Shown here: piece after piece, positions 8,205 to 17,089 of the stretch
How positions within the stretch are numbered: position 1 is the stretch's first letter
Layout: the number at the start of each line of letters is the position of its first letter
From: an uncultured Bacilli bacterium
Lineage (GTDB): Bacteria; Bacillota_I; Bacilli_A; RF39; UBA660
Direction: 5' to 3'
NCBI GenBank assembly: GCA_934130265.1
Contig: CAKOYC010000001.1
Location: 1 to 41,623, forward strand
Length of the DNA: 41,623 nucleotides
The notes under the pieces: generated by a model
Databases searched by the model: none
What the model saw: the letters and a program-made list of their open reading frames with translations, nothing else
Told to the model about the DNA's origin: nothing
Made by a program: the position numbers and the translations under genes

Positions 8205-10166
8205 ATGAAATTTATAAAAAAACTTACTAAATTTAGTATACTTCTTATTTTACTATTTATTATTTTTAATGTTTGTGCTTATTCCTATGCTTATTTATCA
8301 CCGAAACTACAAATCAAAAGTGCTAATAAGTTTATGCTTTTTGATGAAAATAATGAACTTTTCTTTCAAGGTAGTGGCGATAGTAAATGGGTAAGTCTTG
8401 ATAACATTTCTGATAAAGTAATTAAAACAACAATTGCTACTGAGGATAAAAATTTCTATCGTCATAAAGGTTTTGATTATTTAAGAATTATGAAAGCTAT
8501 GTATGTTAATATTTTATCTAGAAATAGAAGTCAAGGTGCTAGTACAATAACCCAACAATATGCTAAAAACTTATTCCTAGACTTTTCTAAGACCTGGAAA
8601 AGAAAATGGGATGAGATGTGGTACACTATTGAGATAGAATCACATTATAAAAAGAAAGATATATTAGAAGGATACTTAAATACAATTAATTATGGACATG
8701 GTATGTATGGAATAGAAAATGCTAGTCAGTTTTATTTTGGAAAGAAAGCTAAAGACCTAGACCTTGCTGAAGCAGCTATTTTAACAGGTATTCCTAAGTC
8801 ACCTAGTAATTATTCACCATTAGTTAATTATAAAAAGGCTAAAGCTAGACAAGAATTAATCTTAAAAAACTTATTAAAGGAAAAGAAGATAACTACTGAT
8901 GAATATAATGAAGCTGTTAAAGAAAAATTAACTTTTGTTGGAGAAAAAGAAAAAGAGGAATTATCTACTGTAATGTATTATCAAGATGCAGTTATGAATG
9001 AGTTAAAGTCTCTTAAAGAAATTCCTAGTACTTTTTTAGAAACTGGGGGATTAAAAATCTATACTAGTCTTAATCTTAAAAGTCAAAAGGATTTAGAATC
9101 TAATGTAAAAGAGGTATTAAAAGATAACGAATTAGAAACAGCCGCTGTCTTAATGGACCCTAATACAGGTGGGGTAAAAGCACTAGTCGGAGGAAAAGAC
9201 TATAATAAATCTGAATATAATAGAGCTATATCTGCTAAAAGACAAGTAGGTTCTACTATGAAACCTTTCCTCTACTATGCGGCTTTAGAAAATGGTTTTA
9301 CTGCATCTACTACTTTTACTAGCGAACAAACAACTTTTACTTTTTCTAATAAAGATACTTACTCTCCTAAAAACTATAATGAAAAGTATGGAAATAAGCC
9401 TATATCTATGGCTACTGCTATTTCTTATTCAGAAAATATATATGCTGTTAAAACACACTTATTCTTAGGTGAAGATACATTAATTAACATGGCTAGAAGA
9501 GTAGGAATTACTTCTAAACTTGATAAAGTCCCATCTCTTGCTCTTGGTACTAGTGAAATATCAATGCTAGAAATGGCTGGTGGTTATGCTACTTTTGCTA
9601 ATGAAGGTTATAAGATAAAGCCTCATTTCATTGAAAAAGTTGTAGACCAAGAAGGTAATATTCTATATGAAGCTGATAATAAAAAGGAATTAGTTTTAAA
9701 CTCTAGTCTAACTTTTATTCTAAGCAACTTACTAACTGCTACTTATGATTCTGCTTTTATCGATTATAATTATCCTACAGCTATTAATCTAGCATCAAAA
9801 ATGACTCATACTTATGCTTTAAAAAGTGGTACAACTAATACTGATAACTGGTATATCGGTTATAACAAGGACGTAGTCGCTCTAGTATGGTGTGGTTATG
9901 ATGATAATAGAGATTTAGAACCTAAAGAATATAAGTATGCTCAGAATATCTGGATTAAATCAATTGAAGACTACATGCAAGGAAAAGAAGATAACTGGTA
10001 CAAACCTAAAGATAATGTTGTAGGTGTCTTAGTTAATCCTATCACTGGAAAACCAGCTACAGAAAATGATACTAAAACTAAGATGATGTATTATATTAAA
10101 GGAACTGAACCTACAATGACGGACCCTGTCTTTGACGAATTATTAACGGATAATAAAGAAACTTAA
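8205..10166 (+). CDS. Class A penicillin-binding protein (PBP1A-type glycosyltransferase/transpeptidase)
   Basis: Bifunctional peptidoglycan synthase of 653 residues anchored by one N-terminal helix (about 8-30). The GT51 domain shows the catalytic Glu80 in TEDKNFYRHKG and GASTITQQ (111-118). The transpeptidase domain carries STMK (350-353, nucleophile Ser350), SEN (409-411) and KSGT (540-543). The Shine-Dalgarno sequence TAGGTGA precedes the ATG. It and the next gene are on the plus strand, opposite to all other left-arm genes and so head-on to the fork leaving oriC. No strong -35/-10 pair was found upstream. The region after the KSGT box is short (about 110 residues), without PASTA or other C-terminal modules. 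Confidence 0.95.
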   Translation: MKFIKKLTKFSILLILLFIIFNVCAYSYAYLSPKLQIKSANKFMLFDENNELFFQGSGDSKWVSLDNISDKVIKTTIATEDKNFYRHKGFDYLRIMKAMYVNILSRNRSQGASTITQQYAKNLFLDFSKTWKRKWDEMWYTIEIESHYKKKDILEGYLNTINYGHGMYGIENASQFYFGKKAKDLDLAEAAILTGIPKSPSNYSPLVNYKKAKARQELILKNLLKEKKITTDEYNEAVKEKLTFVGEKEKEELSTVMYYQDAVMNELKSLKEIPSTFLETGGLKIYTSLNLKSQKDLESNVKEVLKDNELETAAVLMDPNTGGVKALVGGKDYNKSEYNRAISAKRQVGSTMKPFLYYAALENGFTASTTFTSEQTTFTFSNKDTYSPKNYNEKYGNKPISMATAISYSENIYAVKTHLFLGEDTLINMARRVGITSKLDKVPSLALGTSEISMLEMAGGYATFANEGYKIKPHFIEKVVDQEGNILYEADNKKELVLNSSLTFILSNLLTATYDSAFIDYNYPTAINLASKMTHTYALKSGTTNTDNWYIGYNKDVVALVWCGYDDNRDLEPKEYKYAQNIWIKSIEDYMQGKEDNWYKPKDNVVGVLVNPITGKPATENDTKTKMMYYIKGTEPTMTDPVFDELLTDNKET

Positions 10167-10167
10167 G

Positions 10168-10192
10168 GAAGACAATTGTAATCTTCTTTTTT
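10168..10192 (+). terminator. Terminator after the penicillin-binding protein gene
   Basis: GAAGA (10168-10172) pairs with TCTTC (10182-10186) across 9 bases, then six Ts. Short stem. The T-run is also the spacer of the next promoter. Confidence 0.5.
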
Positions 10193-10204
10193 CTTTGATA
10201 TAAT
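10176..10204 (+). promoter_or_regulatory. Promoter of the LemA-like gene
   Basis: TTGTAA (10176-10181), 17 bases, TATAAT (10199-10204), with TGA before the -10 box. It overlaps the preceding terminator almost completely. Confidence 0.65.
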
Positions 10205-10223
10205 CCATTTAGGATGTGATAAG

Positions 10224-10739
10224 ATGATATATTTAATAATAGGATTAGTACTTTTAGTTATTTTGTTATTGGTAATAAACTTCCTATATTATAAAAATAA
10301 GTTTAATTTTTACTTTCTAAAGATAGAAGAAGCTAATAACAATATTGAATTAATCCTTGAAAAGAAAATAGAAATACTTTTAAAGATTGCTAAAATTATT
10401 GATAAAGATATGGAAAAGGAATTAGAAGAGTTTAAGAAAAAAGAGATAAGTAAACATCAATGTTATGTTGAGTTAAGTTCACTTGGTAACAAGTTATTAA
10501 AAGAAGCTGATGCTGAAGAATATGAATCTAATAAAAAGCTTAATAATTTAATAGGACGATTTGATGATAATGAATGTGACTTAAAAGGGAGTCTAAAATA
10601 TTATAATGATAATGCTGTAGAAATTAATAACTATATTCATAAATTTCCTAGTAATATTGTAAGTTTATTCTCTCATTTTAAAGAATTAGATATTTATAAG
10701 ATAGAAAAAAGAGAATCTTTTGCTATTCTCTCTAAGTAG
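10224..10739 (+). CDS. LemA-family-like membrane protein
   Basis: 171 residues with one N-terminal transmembrane helix (about 2-24), then a long helical, charged domain facing the cytoplasm or outside. Two parts resemble LemA: the segment after the anchor (NKFNFYFLKIEEANNNIELI), and the end, where YNDNAVEINNYIHKFPSNI matches the LemA pattern of a Tyr-Asn pair followed by FPSNI. LemA proteins have no settled molecular role. The middle is divergent and lacks the usual IPNLV, so this is a distant member. It has its own promoter and shares a convergent end with ung. Confidence 0.6.
   Translation: MIYLIIGLVLLVILLLVINFLYYKNKFNFYFLKIEEANNNIELILEKKIEILLKIAKIIDKDMEKELEEFKKKEISKHQCYVELSSLGNKLLKEADAEEYESNKKLNNLIGRFDDNECDLKGSLKYYNDNAVEINNYIHKFPSNIVSLFSHFKELDIYKIEKRESFAILSK
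10705..10731 (-). terminator. ung operon terminator
   Basis: On the minus strand AGAGAAT (10725-10731) pairs with ATTCTCT (10710-10716), followed by a T-run (10705-10709). It lies inside the 3' end of the convergent LemA-like gene. Confidence 0.65.
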
Positions 10740-10755
10740 ACCTAAAGGTCTTTTT
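10738..10755 (+). terminator. Terminator of the LemA-like gene
   Basis: AGACC (10738-10742), loop TAAA, GGTCT (10747-10751), then Ts. It spans the stop codons of both convergent genes. Confidence 0.6.
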
Positions 10756-11413
10756 CTATGTTCCAATCTATTGGTTTTATTCCATTTGCTATTAAAAACT
10801 CATTAGTCTTAGAAAATGGTCTACTACCAAAAAATCCATTATATGCAGAAAATGGTGATGGATGAGCAGATTCTAGAACTAAATGTTTAGGATTAGTTAC
10901 TAATACTTTTTTTGCTCTCGCATAATTGCCCCAGAAAATGAAGACAACCGGTTTTTCTTTTTTATTTACCTCTTCAATAACTTTATCTGTAAACTCTTCC
11001 CAACCTCGATGACTATGAGATGCTGCTTTATCTTTCTCAACAGTTAAAACACTGTTTAATAGTAATACTCCTTCTCTAGCCCAAGGTAGTAAACTATTTT
11101 TTTCTGGAAAAGGTATTCCTAAGTCGCTTTCTAATTCTTTAAAGATATTAACTAAACTTGGCGGTTTCCTTAATCCATCTCTTACTGAGAAAGAAAGTCC
11201 TTGAGCCTGATTAACTCCATGATAAGGATCTTGTCCTAATATTACTACTTTTGTATCTTTATAAGCTGTATTTCTAAAAGCATTAAATATTTCATTCTTC
11301 TTTGGATATATTTCTTTTTGATGATATTCATCATCCACAAATTTTAATAATTCTTGAAAATATGGTTTACCATACTCATTCTTTAAATGTTCATCCCAAT
11401 CATTACCTATCAT
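10742..11413 (-). CDS. ung: Uracil-DNA glycosylase, family 1
   Basis: Removes uracil from DNA to start base excision repair. With the ATG at 11413 (AGAGGTG upstream) the protein has 223 residues. The family 1 signature GQDPYHG (60-66) holds the catalytic Asp62, and HPSPFSAYNGFFGSRPFS near the C-terminus contains the DNA-intercalating loop. An upstream in-frame ATG at 11443 would overlap rlmH and lacks a good ribosome site. It is the last gene of the dnaB-M23-walJ-rlmH-ung series. Confidence 0.97.
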   Translation of the reverse strand: MIGNDWDEHLKNEYGKPYFQELLKFVDDEYHQKEIYPKKNEIFNAFRNTAYKDTKVVILGQDPYHGVNQAQGLSFSVRDGLRKPPSLVNIFKELESDLGIPFPEKNSLLPWAREGVLLLNSVLTVEKDKAASHSHRGWEEFTDKVIEEVNKKEKPVVFIFWGNYARAKKVLVTNPKHLVLESAHPSPFSAYNGFFGSRPFSKTNEFLIANGIKPIDWNIEKDL

Positions 11414-11423
11414 TATTACACCT

Positions 11424-11879
11424 CTACTTATGATACTTTTCATTATTTCTTATTTTATATGTTCGATATAGTTGTTCTAAGAACATTACTCTAAATAATT
11501 GATGAGGAAATGTTAACTTAGAAAAAGACCATCTTTCTTTAGCTAGTGAATAAATATCCTCATGAAATCCATTACTACCACCAATAATAAATGTTATATT
11601 ACTATTATTTATTTCTCTTTCTGCTAATAAGTTAGCCATCTCTACTGATGTCATTTCTTTTCCCTTAACATCTAGTAAAATAATATAGTCTTTAAGAGTA
11701 AGATGTTTCATTATCGCTTCTTTTTCTATTTTTAGTGATTTCTCTATTTCCTCAATTCCACAATCTGCTACTTCTATAATATTTAGTTTTGTATATTTAC
11801 TTAGCCTTTTTTCATATTCTTTAATAGCATCAGTAAAATACTTTTCTTTTACTTTTCCAACAACAATTAACTTTATCAT
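11424..11879 (-). CDS. rlmH: 23S rRNA pseudouridine-1915 N3-methyltransferase
   Basis: SPOUT-class methyltransferase of 151 residues acting on helix 69 of assembled 70S ribosomes. The knot region reads FIIGGSNGF, and the conserved end has LTFPHQLFRVMFLEQLYRTY followed by NNEKYHK. It overlaps the walJ stop by one base (TAATG). In Bacillus and Staphylococcus rlmH likewise lies near walJ/yycJ on this arm. Confidence 0.96.
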   Translation of the reverse strand: MIKLIVVGKVKEKYFTDAIKEYEKRLSKYTKLNIIEVADCGIEEIEKSLKIEKEAIMKHLTLKDYIILLDVKGKEMTSVEMANLLAEREINNSNITFIIGGSNGFHEDIYSLAKERWSFSKLTFPHQLFRVMFLEQLYRTYKIRNNEKYHK

Positions 11880-12631
11880 TAAACTTCCACTACCTCTCCT
11901 AACTCTTCTTGTGATGCCACTACTATTTTAGGACTATAATCTGTCTTTGCTAAAGCATCTTTAGTAGTCTCTAGTGCCAACTCTTTAGTATTATTTGTTT
12001 CACTTATATGAGCTAAAATAATATATTTAGTATTAGAACCAATAAACTTTTCTAAATAGTTAGCCGTCGCTCCATTAGATAAATGCCCTTTATCACTTAG
12101 TATTCTTTGTTTTAAGTAATGGGGATAAGGTCCTGTCAAAAGCATCTGTTCATCATGATTACTTTCTATATAGTATATCTCTCTATTAGATAATAAATCA
12201 TAATACTTTTCATTAATATAACCCGTATCAGTAATATAAACCAAACTATTGTTTATTAAAAATCCAACCGAACCAGGAGCATCATGTGATGTATGCACTA
12301 AATCTATAGTTACATCCTTAAGATGCATTTTATCACTATATAATTCTATCTTTTCTTTAGGTAATATTTCTTTCAATTCTTTATACATTTCTTCTCTTAT
12401 ATAAACTGGTATATTATTATGCTTTACAAAAACTTTTAATCCTTTGATATGGTCAGAATGGGTATGCGTAATAAGTAAAGCATCTATATCATCAATACTT
12501 TTACCAATCTCTTCTAATCTTTCTAATAAATGTCTATAAGTAATTCCTATATCAATAAGAAAGCGAGTATTTCCTACTTCTATATAAGAAGTATTTCCTT
12601 TGGAACCACTCGCTAGTGTTATTATTTTCAT
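11879..12631 (-). CDS. walJ: Metallo-beta-lactamase-fold exonuclease, WalJ/YycJ-like
   Basis: 250-residue metallo-hydrolase with the metal-binding THTHSDHIKG (HxHxDH), a second His in SHDAPGSVG, and Asp in ITDTGY. WalJ/YycJ is a 5'-3' DNA exonuclease implicated in mismatch repair and division control. It is normally last in the walRK operon, but no walRK genes are present here. The start overlaps the stop of the M23 gene by one base, with no ribosome site of its own, so translation is probably coupled. Confidence 0.85.
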   Translation of the reverse strand: MKIITLASGSKGNTSYIEVGNTRFLIDIGITYRHLLERLEEIGKSIDDIDALLITHTHSDHIKGLKVFVKHNNIPVYIREEMYKELKEILPKEKIELYSDKMHLKDVTIDLVHTSHDAPGSVGFLINNSLVYITDTGYINEKYYDLLSNREIYYIESNHDEQMLLTGPYPHYLKQRILSDKGHLSNGATANYLEKFIGSNTKYIILAHISETNNTKELALETTKDALAKTDYSPKIVVASQEELGEVVEV

Positions 12632-14130
12632 TAGAATAAACTAAGTGGTTGTAATGATGTTGATCCTCTTCGGTAAGGAAATCCCCTGAAAAGTCCAAAG
12701 TGTAAATGTGTTCCTGTTGCAAAACCACTTTTTCCCATTGCTCCAATTTGTTGACCAATAGAAACATTTTGTCCTACTTTTACATATCGTGCTGATAAAT
12801 GAGCATACATTGTATAATAACCGTTATTATGATTAATTACTACAAATTGACCATTATCATATTTAGAACTAGATTGTACTACTACTCCATTATTAGCTGC
12901 ATAAATAGGTGAACCATATCCACCACCAATATCTACTCCATCATGTAATACTCCCCAACGATAACCATAAGGACTATTAATAGTATATGGTGTTGCTGTA
13001 GGCCACTTCCAATAACCCTCTACTTTAGTTGTACCTGTTATATCTATACCAGACGAATAAGAGTTTTGTTTTTTACCTTTGACTATTATTTCTTTAACTG
13101 GTTCTTTTAGTCTTTCAGTAGCACTTTCATTAATTACAGAGCTTTCTATTTGCCCATTAACTTTTTGTATCTTACTAGTAACTCTTTGAAGTCCATTTTC
13201 TCCTTTTTGAGTAACTTCTTCCGTTCCAGCCATCTTATTTTCATCATACTTAACTTCTGTATCATATTTTATCTCTTGATCAAAAACGGTATGATCTACT
13301 TCTACTAATCTAAATTGTGGTTTAATAATATTAATAGTTACTTGTTGTCCGGTAAACAGTAGACTGTTTTCATCTTTAAATGATGGGTTTGCAATTAAAA
13401 ATTCCTTATCAGATAGTTTATTATTAAAAGCTATATCAGTAATAGTATCTCCATCTTGAACAGTATACTTTTGATATTCATCTAATGTACCAAATAATAA
13501 ATACTTACTTAAATCATCAACGCTTTCATAAATTGTCTTATCAACAGGTACTTTAGTATTCTTAACTGATATTTTATTATCTATATAAACATTTTCTATT
13601 ATGGTACCTGTATCTTTAATTTCTTTTTGTTTATTGTTTAGATATTTTTCATAATCATCATTATTAACAAATGATCTAATAGTTTTATCCATAGCCTTTG
13701 TAAAAACATCTTTATCTAAAACATAAATTGTCTGGTCTACTCCTTTTACTTTTTCTCCTTGTTCATTAACTGTATCTATCCCTTTAATCTTAATAGCATA
13801 ACCATTTATTGTAAATGACTCTAAATCTGCTAATTTATCATATATTTGTTTAGTAGTAGAAATCTTTTCTTGATACGTTATTTCTTTTTCTATTTTTAAA
13901 TCTTCTGGAGCATAAACTTTATCTACTTTATATTTATTTTTTATTTTTTCTTGTTCTTTATCTATATATTGCTCTAATTTTTCTTTATTTTCTATTAATC
14001 CTAGTGATTTTCCTTTTAGATAAACTCTATATACTTCTTGTGGCTCTTTAGCCTTAGATGTAGGACAAAAGAAAACTAATAAAAAACTTATAACTAGTGC
14101 AAAACTTATAACTAATATCTTTTTCCCCAT
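12631..14130 (-). CDS. Cell-wall M23 metallopeptidase with LysM and G5 domains
   Basis: A 499-residue exported endopeptidase. Domains in order: N-terminal signal or anchor helix (5-23), a helical or mixed region (30-210), LysM peptidoglycan-binding domain (about 221-269, starting YTVQDGDTI), G5 domain (about 275-350) and C-terminal M23 domain (about 385-482). Zinc and catalytic residues are visible: His396 and Asp400 in HDGVD, His444 in MYAHLS, and His475/His477 in THLHFG. It probably cleaves peptide cross-bridges during wall growth. It starts two bases after dnaB with a GGAGG site inside the dnaB end. A wall hydrolase next to the replicative helicase and walJ recalls the walRK-yycHIJ region. 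Confidence 0.92.
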   Translation of the reverse strand: MGKKILVISFALVISFLLVFFCPTSKAKEPQEVYRVYLKGKSLGLIENKEKLEQYIDKEQEKIKNKYKVDKVYAPEDLKIEKEITYQEKISTTKQIYDKLADLESFTINGYAIKIKGIDTVNEQGEKVKGVDQTIYVLDKDVFTKAMDKTIRSFVNNDDYEKYLNNKQKEIKDTGTIIENVYIDNKISVKNTKVPVDKTIYESVDDLSKYLLFGTLDEYQKYTVQDGDTITDIAFNNKLSDKEFLIANPSFKDENSLLFTGQQVTINIIKPQFRLVEVDHTVFDQEIKYDTEVKYDENKMAGTEEVTQKGENGLQRVTSKIQKVNGQIESSVINESATERLKEPVKEIIVKGKKQNSYSSGIDITGTTKVEGYWKWPTATPYTINSPYGYRWGVLHDGVDIGGGYGSPIYAANNGVVVQSSSKYDNGQFVVINHNNGYYTMYAHLSARYVKVGQNVSIGQQIGAMGKSGFATGTHLHFGLFRGFPYRRGSTSLQPLSLF

Positions 14131-14131
14131 T

Positions 14132-15478
14132 TTATTCCTCCTCTTCTGGTCCTTTAGTCATATTAAGAAAGGTTGATGTATCTTTTTTAAATAATAACTG
14201 AATAGTAGCTTGAGGACCATTTCTATGCTTAGCAATAATAAATTCACTAATACTAGTTGCATCTTTTTTAGCTTCTTTATTATAGTAATCATCTCTATAT
14301 AGGAATCCTACTAAATCAGCATCCTGCTCAATAGAACCAGACTCACGTAAGTCTGAAAGCATTGGTCTTTTATCTTCTCTTCCTTCAACACTACGTGATA
14401 ACTGAGCAAGAGCTATTATTGGTATATGTAACTCCATAGCAAGAGTTTTTAAGCTACGAGAAATATCAGCTACCTCTTGTTGTCTATTACTTCCATAATT
14501 TTTTCCCCCAGAAATTAACTGTAAGTAGTCAATTATTACTAGGTTAAGTCCATCAGTAGAACTTGCTAGTCTTCTACACTTGGCTCTTATTTCACCGATA
14601 GTTATTCCTGGTGTATCATCAATATAAAGTTTAGCTTTAGATAATTGAGTAGTCGCTTCATTAAATCTTTTCCAATCTTGATTTAATAGTTTACCTGTTC
14701 TCATCTTATAGCCTTCTATTTGACCAAGTGAGGAGATTATACGATTTGCTAACTGACTAGCTCCCATTTCTAAGTTGAATACTGCTACAGTACTATCAGA
14801 GTGTGTAGTTACATAAGTAGCAAGATTAAGAGCAAAGGCAGTTTTACCCATACCAGGACGAGCAGCTATTATAATCATTTCATTTTCATGAAGACCTGCT
14901 GTTAACTTATCAAAGTCATACCAACCAGTAGCAATACCCGTTACTTCTCCTTTAGACTCAGCTAATTTTTCTAAGTCTTCTTGGGTCTTTATTAACACAT
15001 CTTGAATACTTTGAAACTCTCCACTTTTTCTATTTTTAGCAATATTTAGTATCTGTTTTTCTGCTTGGTCTAACACATCATTAACATTTTCTTCTTGATT
15101 ATAACCTAATGTTACTATATTAGTAGCTGTTTCTATTAATCCTCGTAAAAGAGCTGTTTTATCTACTTCTTTGATATAATAATCTATATTACTGGCAGTT
15201 GGAACAAACTCAATTATTTCTGTTAAATAAGAAACGCCACCGGCATCTGTTAAAGCATTCATTCTAGTAAGTTCTGTTGTAACTGTTGTTAAATCTAAAG
15301 GAGTTTTTTCTTCATGTAAGTTTTGAAAGGCCTTAAAGATTTTGGCATTTCTAGTATCAAAAAAACTAGATTCTGATAAATTTTCTAGAGCAAGTGTAGC
15401 TGCATCTGTTGATAAAAAACAAGAACCTAATACACTCATTTCAGCTTCTTTATTATGTGGTAATTCTCTTAAGGCCAT
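14132..15478 (-). CDS. dnaB: Replicative DNA helicase
   Basis: Hexameric 5'-3' helicase (DnaC in Bacillus nomenclature). Over 448 residues there is an N-terminal helical collar domain that binds primase, then a RecA-like core with Walker A ARPGMGKTAFALN and Walker B LVIIDYLQLISGG, plus the DRRESG-type arginine-finger region seen as SDLRESGSIEQDADL. No intein. It follows rplI with a good GGAGG site, the standard rplI-dnaB order. Confidence 0.97.
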   Translation of the reverse strand: MALRELPHNKEAEMSVLGSCFLSTDAATLALENLSESSFFDTRNAKIFKAFQNLHEEKTPLDLTTVTTELTRMNALTDAGGVSYLTEIIEFVPTASNIDYYIKEVDKTALLRGLIETATNIVTLGYNQEENVNDVLDQAEKQILNIAKNRKSGEFQSIQDVLIKTQEDLEKLAESKGEVTGIATGWYDFDKLTAGLHENEMIIIAARPGMGKTAFALNLATYVTTHSDSTVAVFNLEMGASQLANRIISSLGQIEGYKMRTGKLLNQDWKRFNEATTQLSKAKLYIDDTPGITIGEIRAKCRRLASSTDGLNLVIIDYLQLISGGKNYGSNRQQEVADISRSLKTLAMELHIPIIALAQLSRSVEGREDKRPMLSDLRESGSIEQDADLVGFLYRDDYYNKEAKKDATSISEFIIAKHRNGPQATIQLLFKKDTSTFLNMTKGPEEEE

Positions 15479-15496
15479 AAACTTCCTCCTTTACTT

Positions 15497-15937
15497 CTAC
15501 TTTACTAAATGAACTTTTACTATAGCACTAACTTCTTTATATAATTCTATTTCTATCTTATGAAATCCCAAAGATGATAGAGAATCTTGTAATTTAATTT
15601 GATTTTTATCTATATTGTAGCCATTATTTTTTAATTCTTCTTTTATTTGTTTTTGACTAACACTTCCAAAGACACGGTCACCTTCACCAGTTTTTACTTT
15701 AAAGGTTAAAACTAATTTTTCTAATTTAGCTTTTTCTTCCATTGCTTCTTTCTTAGCTTTATCATGATTCTCTTTTCTTATAGCTTGTTCTTTTTTTAAG
15801 TTGTCTAAGTTTTCTTGATTAGCTACTACAGCAAGATTCTTTTTAATTAGAAAATTAATAGCATAACCATCTTTTACTTCTTTAATAGCATCTTTCTTTC
15901 CTACCCCTTTTACATCTTGACGAAAAATTACTCTCAT
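15497..15937 (-). CDS. rplI: 50S ribosomal protein L9
   Basis: 146 residues; the N-terminal domain starts [18 protein letters not shown] and contains the family signature around [16 protein letters not shown], followed by the long connecting helix and a C-terminal RNA-binding domain. It overlaps the stop of the DHH gene by one base. The order gdpP-rplI-dnaB is conserved in Bacilli. Confidence 0.96.
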   Translation of the reverse strand: MRVIFRQDVKGVGKKDAIKEVKDGYAINFLIKKNLAVVANQENLDNLKKEQAIRKENHDKAKKEAMEEKAKLEKLVLTFKVKTGEGDRVFGSVSQKQIKEELKNNGYNIDKNQIKLQDSLSSLGFHKIEIELYKEVSAIVKVHLVK

Positions 15938-16926
15938 TATTCTTCCTCCTTAATTGCTTGATTTAATTTTTCAGAGACTTTACTGATTGGAAGATTCTCA
16001 AATTGAGCAGCTCCTCCCATCTTATCTCCTCCTCCACCTATTCTAGACAATATATTAGCAATACTTTTTTTACCAATACTTCGTCCACTAATAGAGGTTA
16101 CATTATTAGCTGTTTTAGCAATTACAAAAGATAATTCTATATCATTAAAGAAAAGTAAAGTATCAGCTATCTTAGCTAAGTCTTCTCTTCTATAAATGGA
16201 ATAACTACTTCCCTTTGCAATAGCTATTTTATCATTAATTATCTCTACATTAGTAATTAATTTTTGACGTTCCATATAATCTTTTAAATCTTGTTTTAAT
16301 AGATATTGAACTTTAGTAGTACTAGCTCCCATACAAGATAAGTAATAAGCACTATAATATGTTTCACTATTAGTTTTAAGAGTAAAATTATTAGTGTCTA
16401 AAACTATTCCAGATAATATTAGAGTTGCATAGTATGGATCTATTGGTGAATTATAAGCTTCTATTAAATTTGTTATCATCTCACAAGTACTAGAAGCAGT
16501 ATTATCAATTATTCTATTAGGACAAGAAATTGATGTTTCACCCAATTCATGGTGATCTAAAATCACTACTTTATCTTCATCAAATAGGGATATGATACCA
16601 TTATCTTGAACTAATTCTTTCTTATTAGTGTCTAGTATAAATAAAAGATTACGTTTATTACGTAAATACAAGTTATCTTCTACTTCTTTTCCTGTGATTA
16701 TTTGTAAACATCCATCTAATTCTCTTAATACTTTTTCAACGCCTAACTCATGTTCTTTATCATTTATTACTAAATAGCAATTCTTTCTTTGCTTCTCTAA
16801 AATTGAATATAAACCTATAGAACTGCCTAAAGCATCTAAATCTAAATTTTTATGAGCCATTATAAATATAGTCTTAGCACCACGAATTAGTTTCTTTAAC
16901 TCTTTTTTCTTTTCACCAATTTTCAA
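15937..16926 (-). CDS. Soluble DHH-DHHA1 phosphodiesterase in the gdpP position
   Basis: Probable cyclic-di-AMP or oligonucleotide phosphodiesterase of 329 residues. DHH motifs are intact: [11 protein letters not shown] (from His25), [15 protein letters not shown] and [13 protein letters not shown]. The DHHA1 domain has [14 protein letters not shown] where the usual GGGH has Asp instead of His. Synteny (rpsR upstream, rplI downstream) matches gdpP, but the two transmembrane helices, PAS and GGDEF domains of full-length GdpP (about 650 residues) are absent; only about 20 residues precede the DHH domain. TTG at 16926 is preferred because AGAGGTGG lies five bases upstream; GTG at 16935 overlaps that site. 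A stand-alone NrnA/Pde2-type enzyme is the alternative. Confidence 0.8.
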   Translation of the reverse strand: MKIGEKKKELKKLIRGAKTIFIMAHKNLDLDALGSSIGLYSILEKQRKNCYLVINDKEHELGVEKVLRELDGCLQIITGKEVEDNLYLRNKRNLLFILDTNKKELVQDNGIISLFDEDKVVILDHHELGETSISCPNRIIDNTASSTCEMITNLIEAYNSPIDPYYATLILSGIVLDTNNFTLKTNSETYYSAYYLSCMGASTTKVQYLLKQDLKDYMERQKLITNVEIINDKIAIAKGSSYSIYRREDLAKIADTLLFFNDIELSFVIAKTANNVTSISGRSIGKKSIANILSRIGGGGDKMGGAAQFENLPISKVSEKLNQAIKEEE

Positions 16927-16949
16927 AACAACCACCTCTATCCAATTTT

Positions 16950-16975
16950 AAAAAAAGAAGATGTTAATTCTTCTT
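16950..16975 (-). terminator. Terminator-like hairpin in the DHH gene leader
   Basis: Minus strand AAGAAGA (16969-16975), a 7-base loop, TCTTCTT (16955-16961) and a T-run, ending about 23 bases before the start codon and downstream of the predicted promoter. Confidence 0.6.
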
Positions 16976-16991
16976 AATAAATTACAGTTAT

Positions 16992-17020
16992 AATATATCA
17001 TTTTTAACATTAAAAAGCAA
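16992..17020 (-). promoter_or_regulatory. Candidate promoter of the DHH-rplI-dnaB unit
   Basis: Minus strand TTGCTT (17015-17020), 17 bases, TATATT (16992-16997), with TGA before the -10 box. A TATAAC a few bases on is an alternative -10. Confidence 0.45.
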
Positions 17021-17054
17021 ACTATCTTCATAAGATTAATATCATTTTCAACAT

Positions 17055-17083
17055 AAAAAGTTGAAACCAAAAGTCCCAACTTT
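17055..17083 (-). terminator. rpsF-ssb-rpsR operon terminator
   Basis: Minus strand AAAGTTG (17077-17083) pairs with CAACTTT (17057-17063) over a 13-base loop, followed by TTTTA. Confidence 0.65.
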
Positions 17084-17089
17084 AAAATA

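Noticed and set aside
11995..12010. parS half-site TGTTTCAC (also at about 16354 and 16534)
   Set aside because: Only the left half matches; the right halves are unrelated and the sites lie in coding sequence, so chance is enough.
12552..12767. Minus-strand 71-codon frame at the M23-walJ junction
   Set aside because: It is an alternative frame of the end of the M23 domain and the start of walJ, both well supported.
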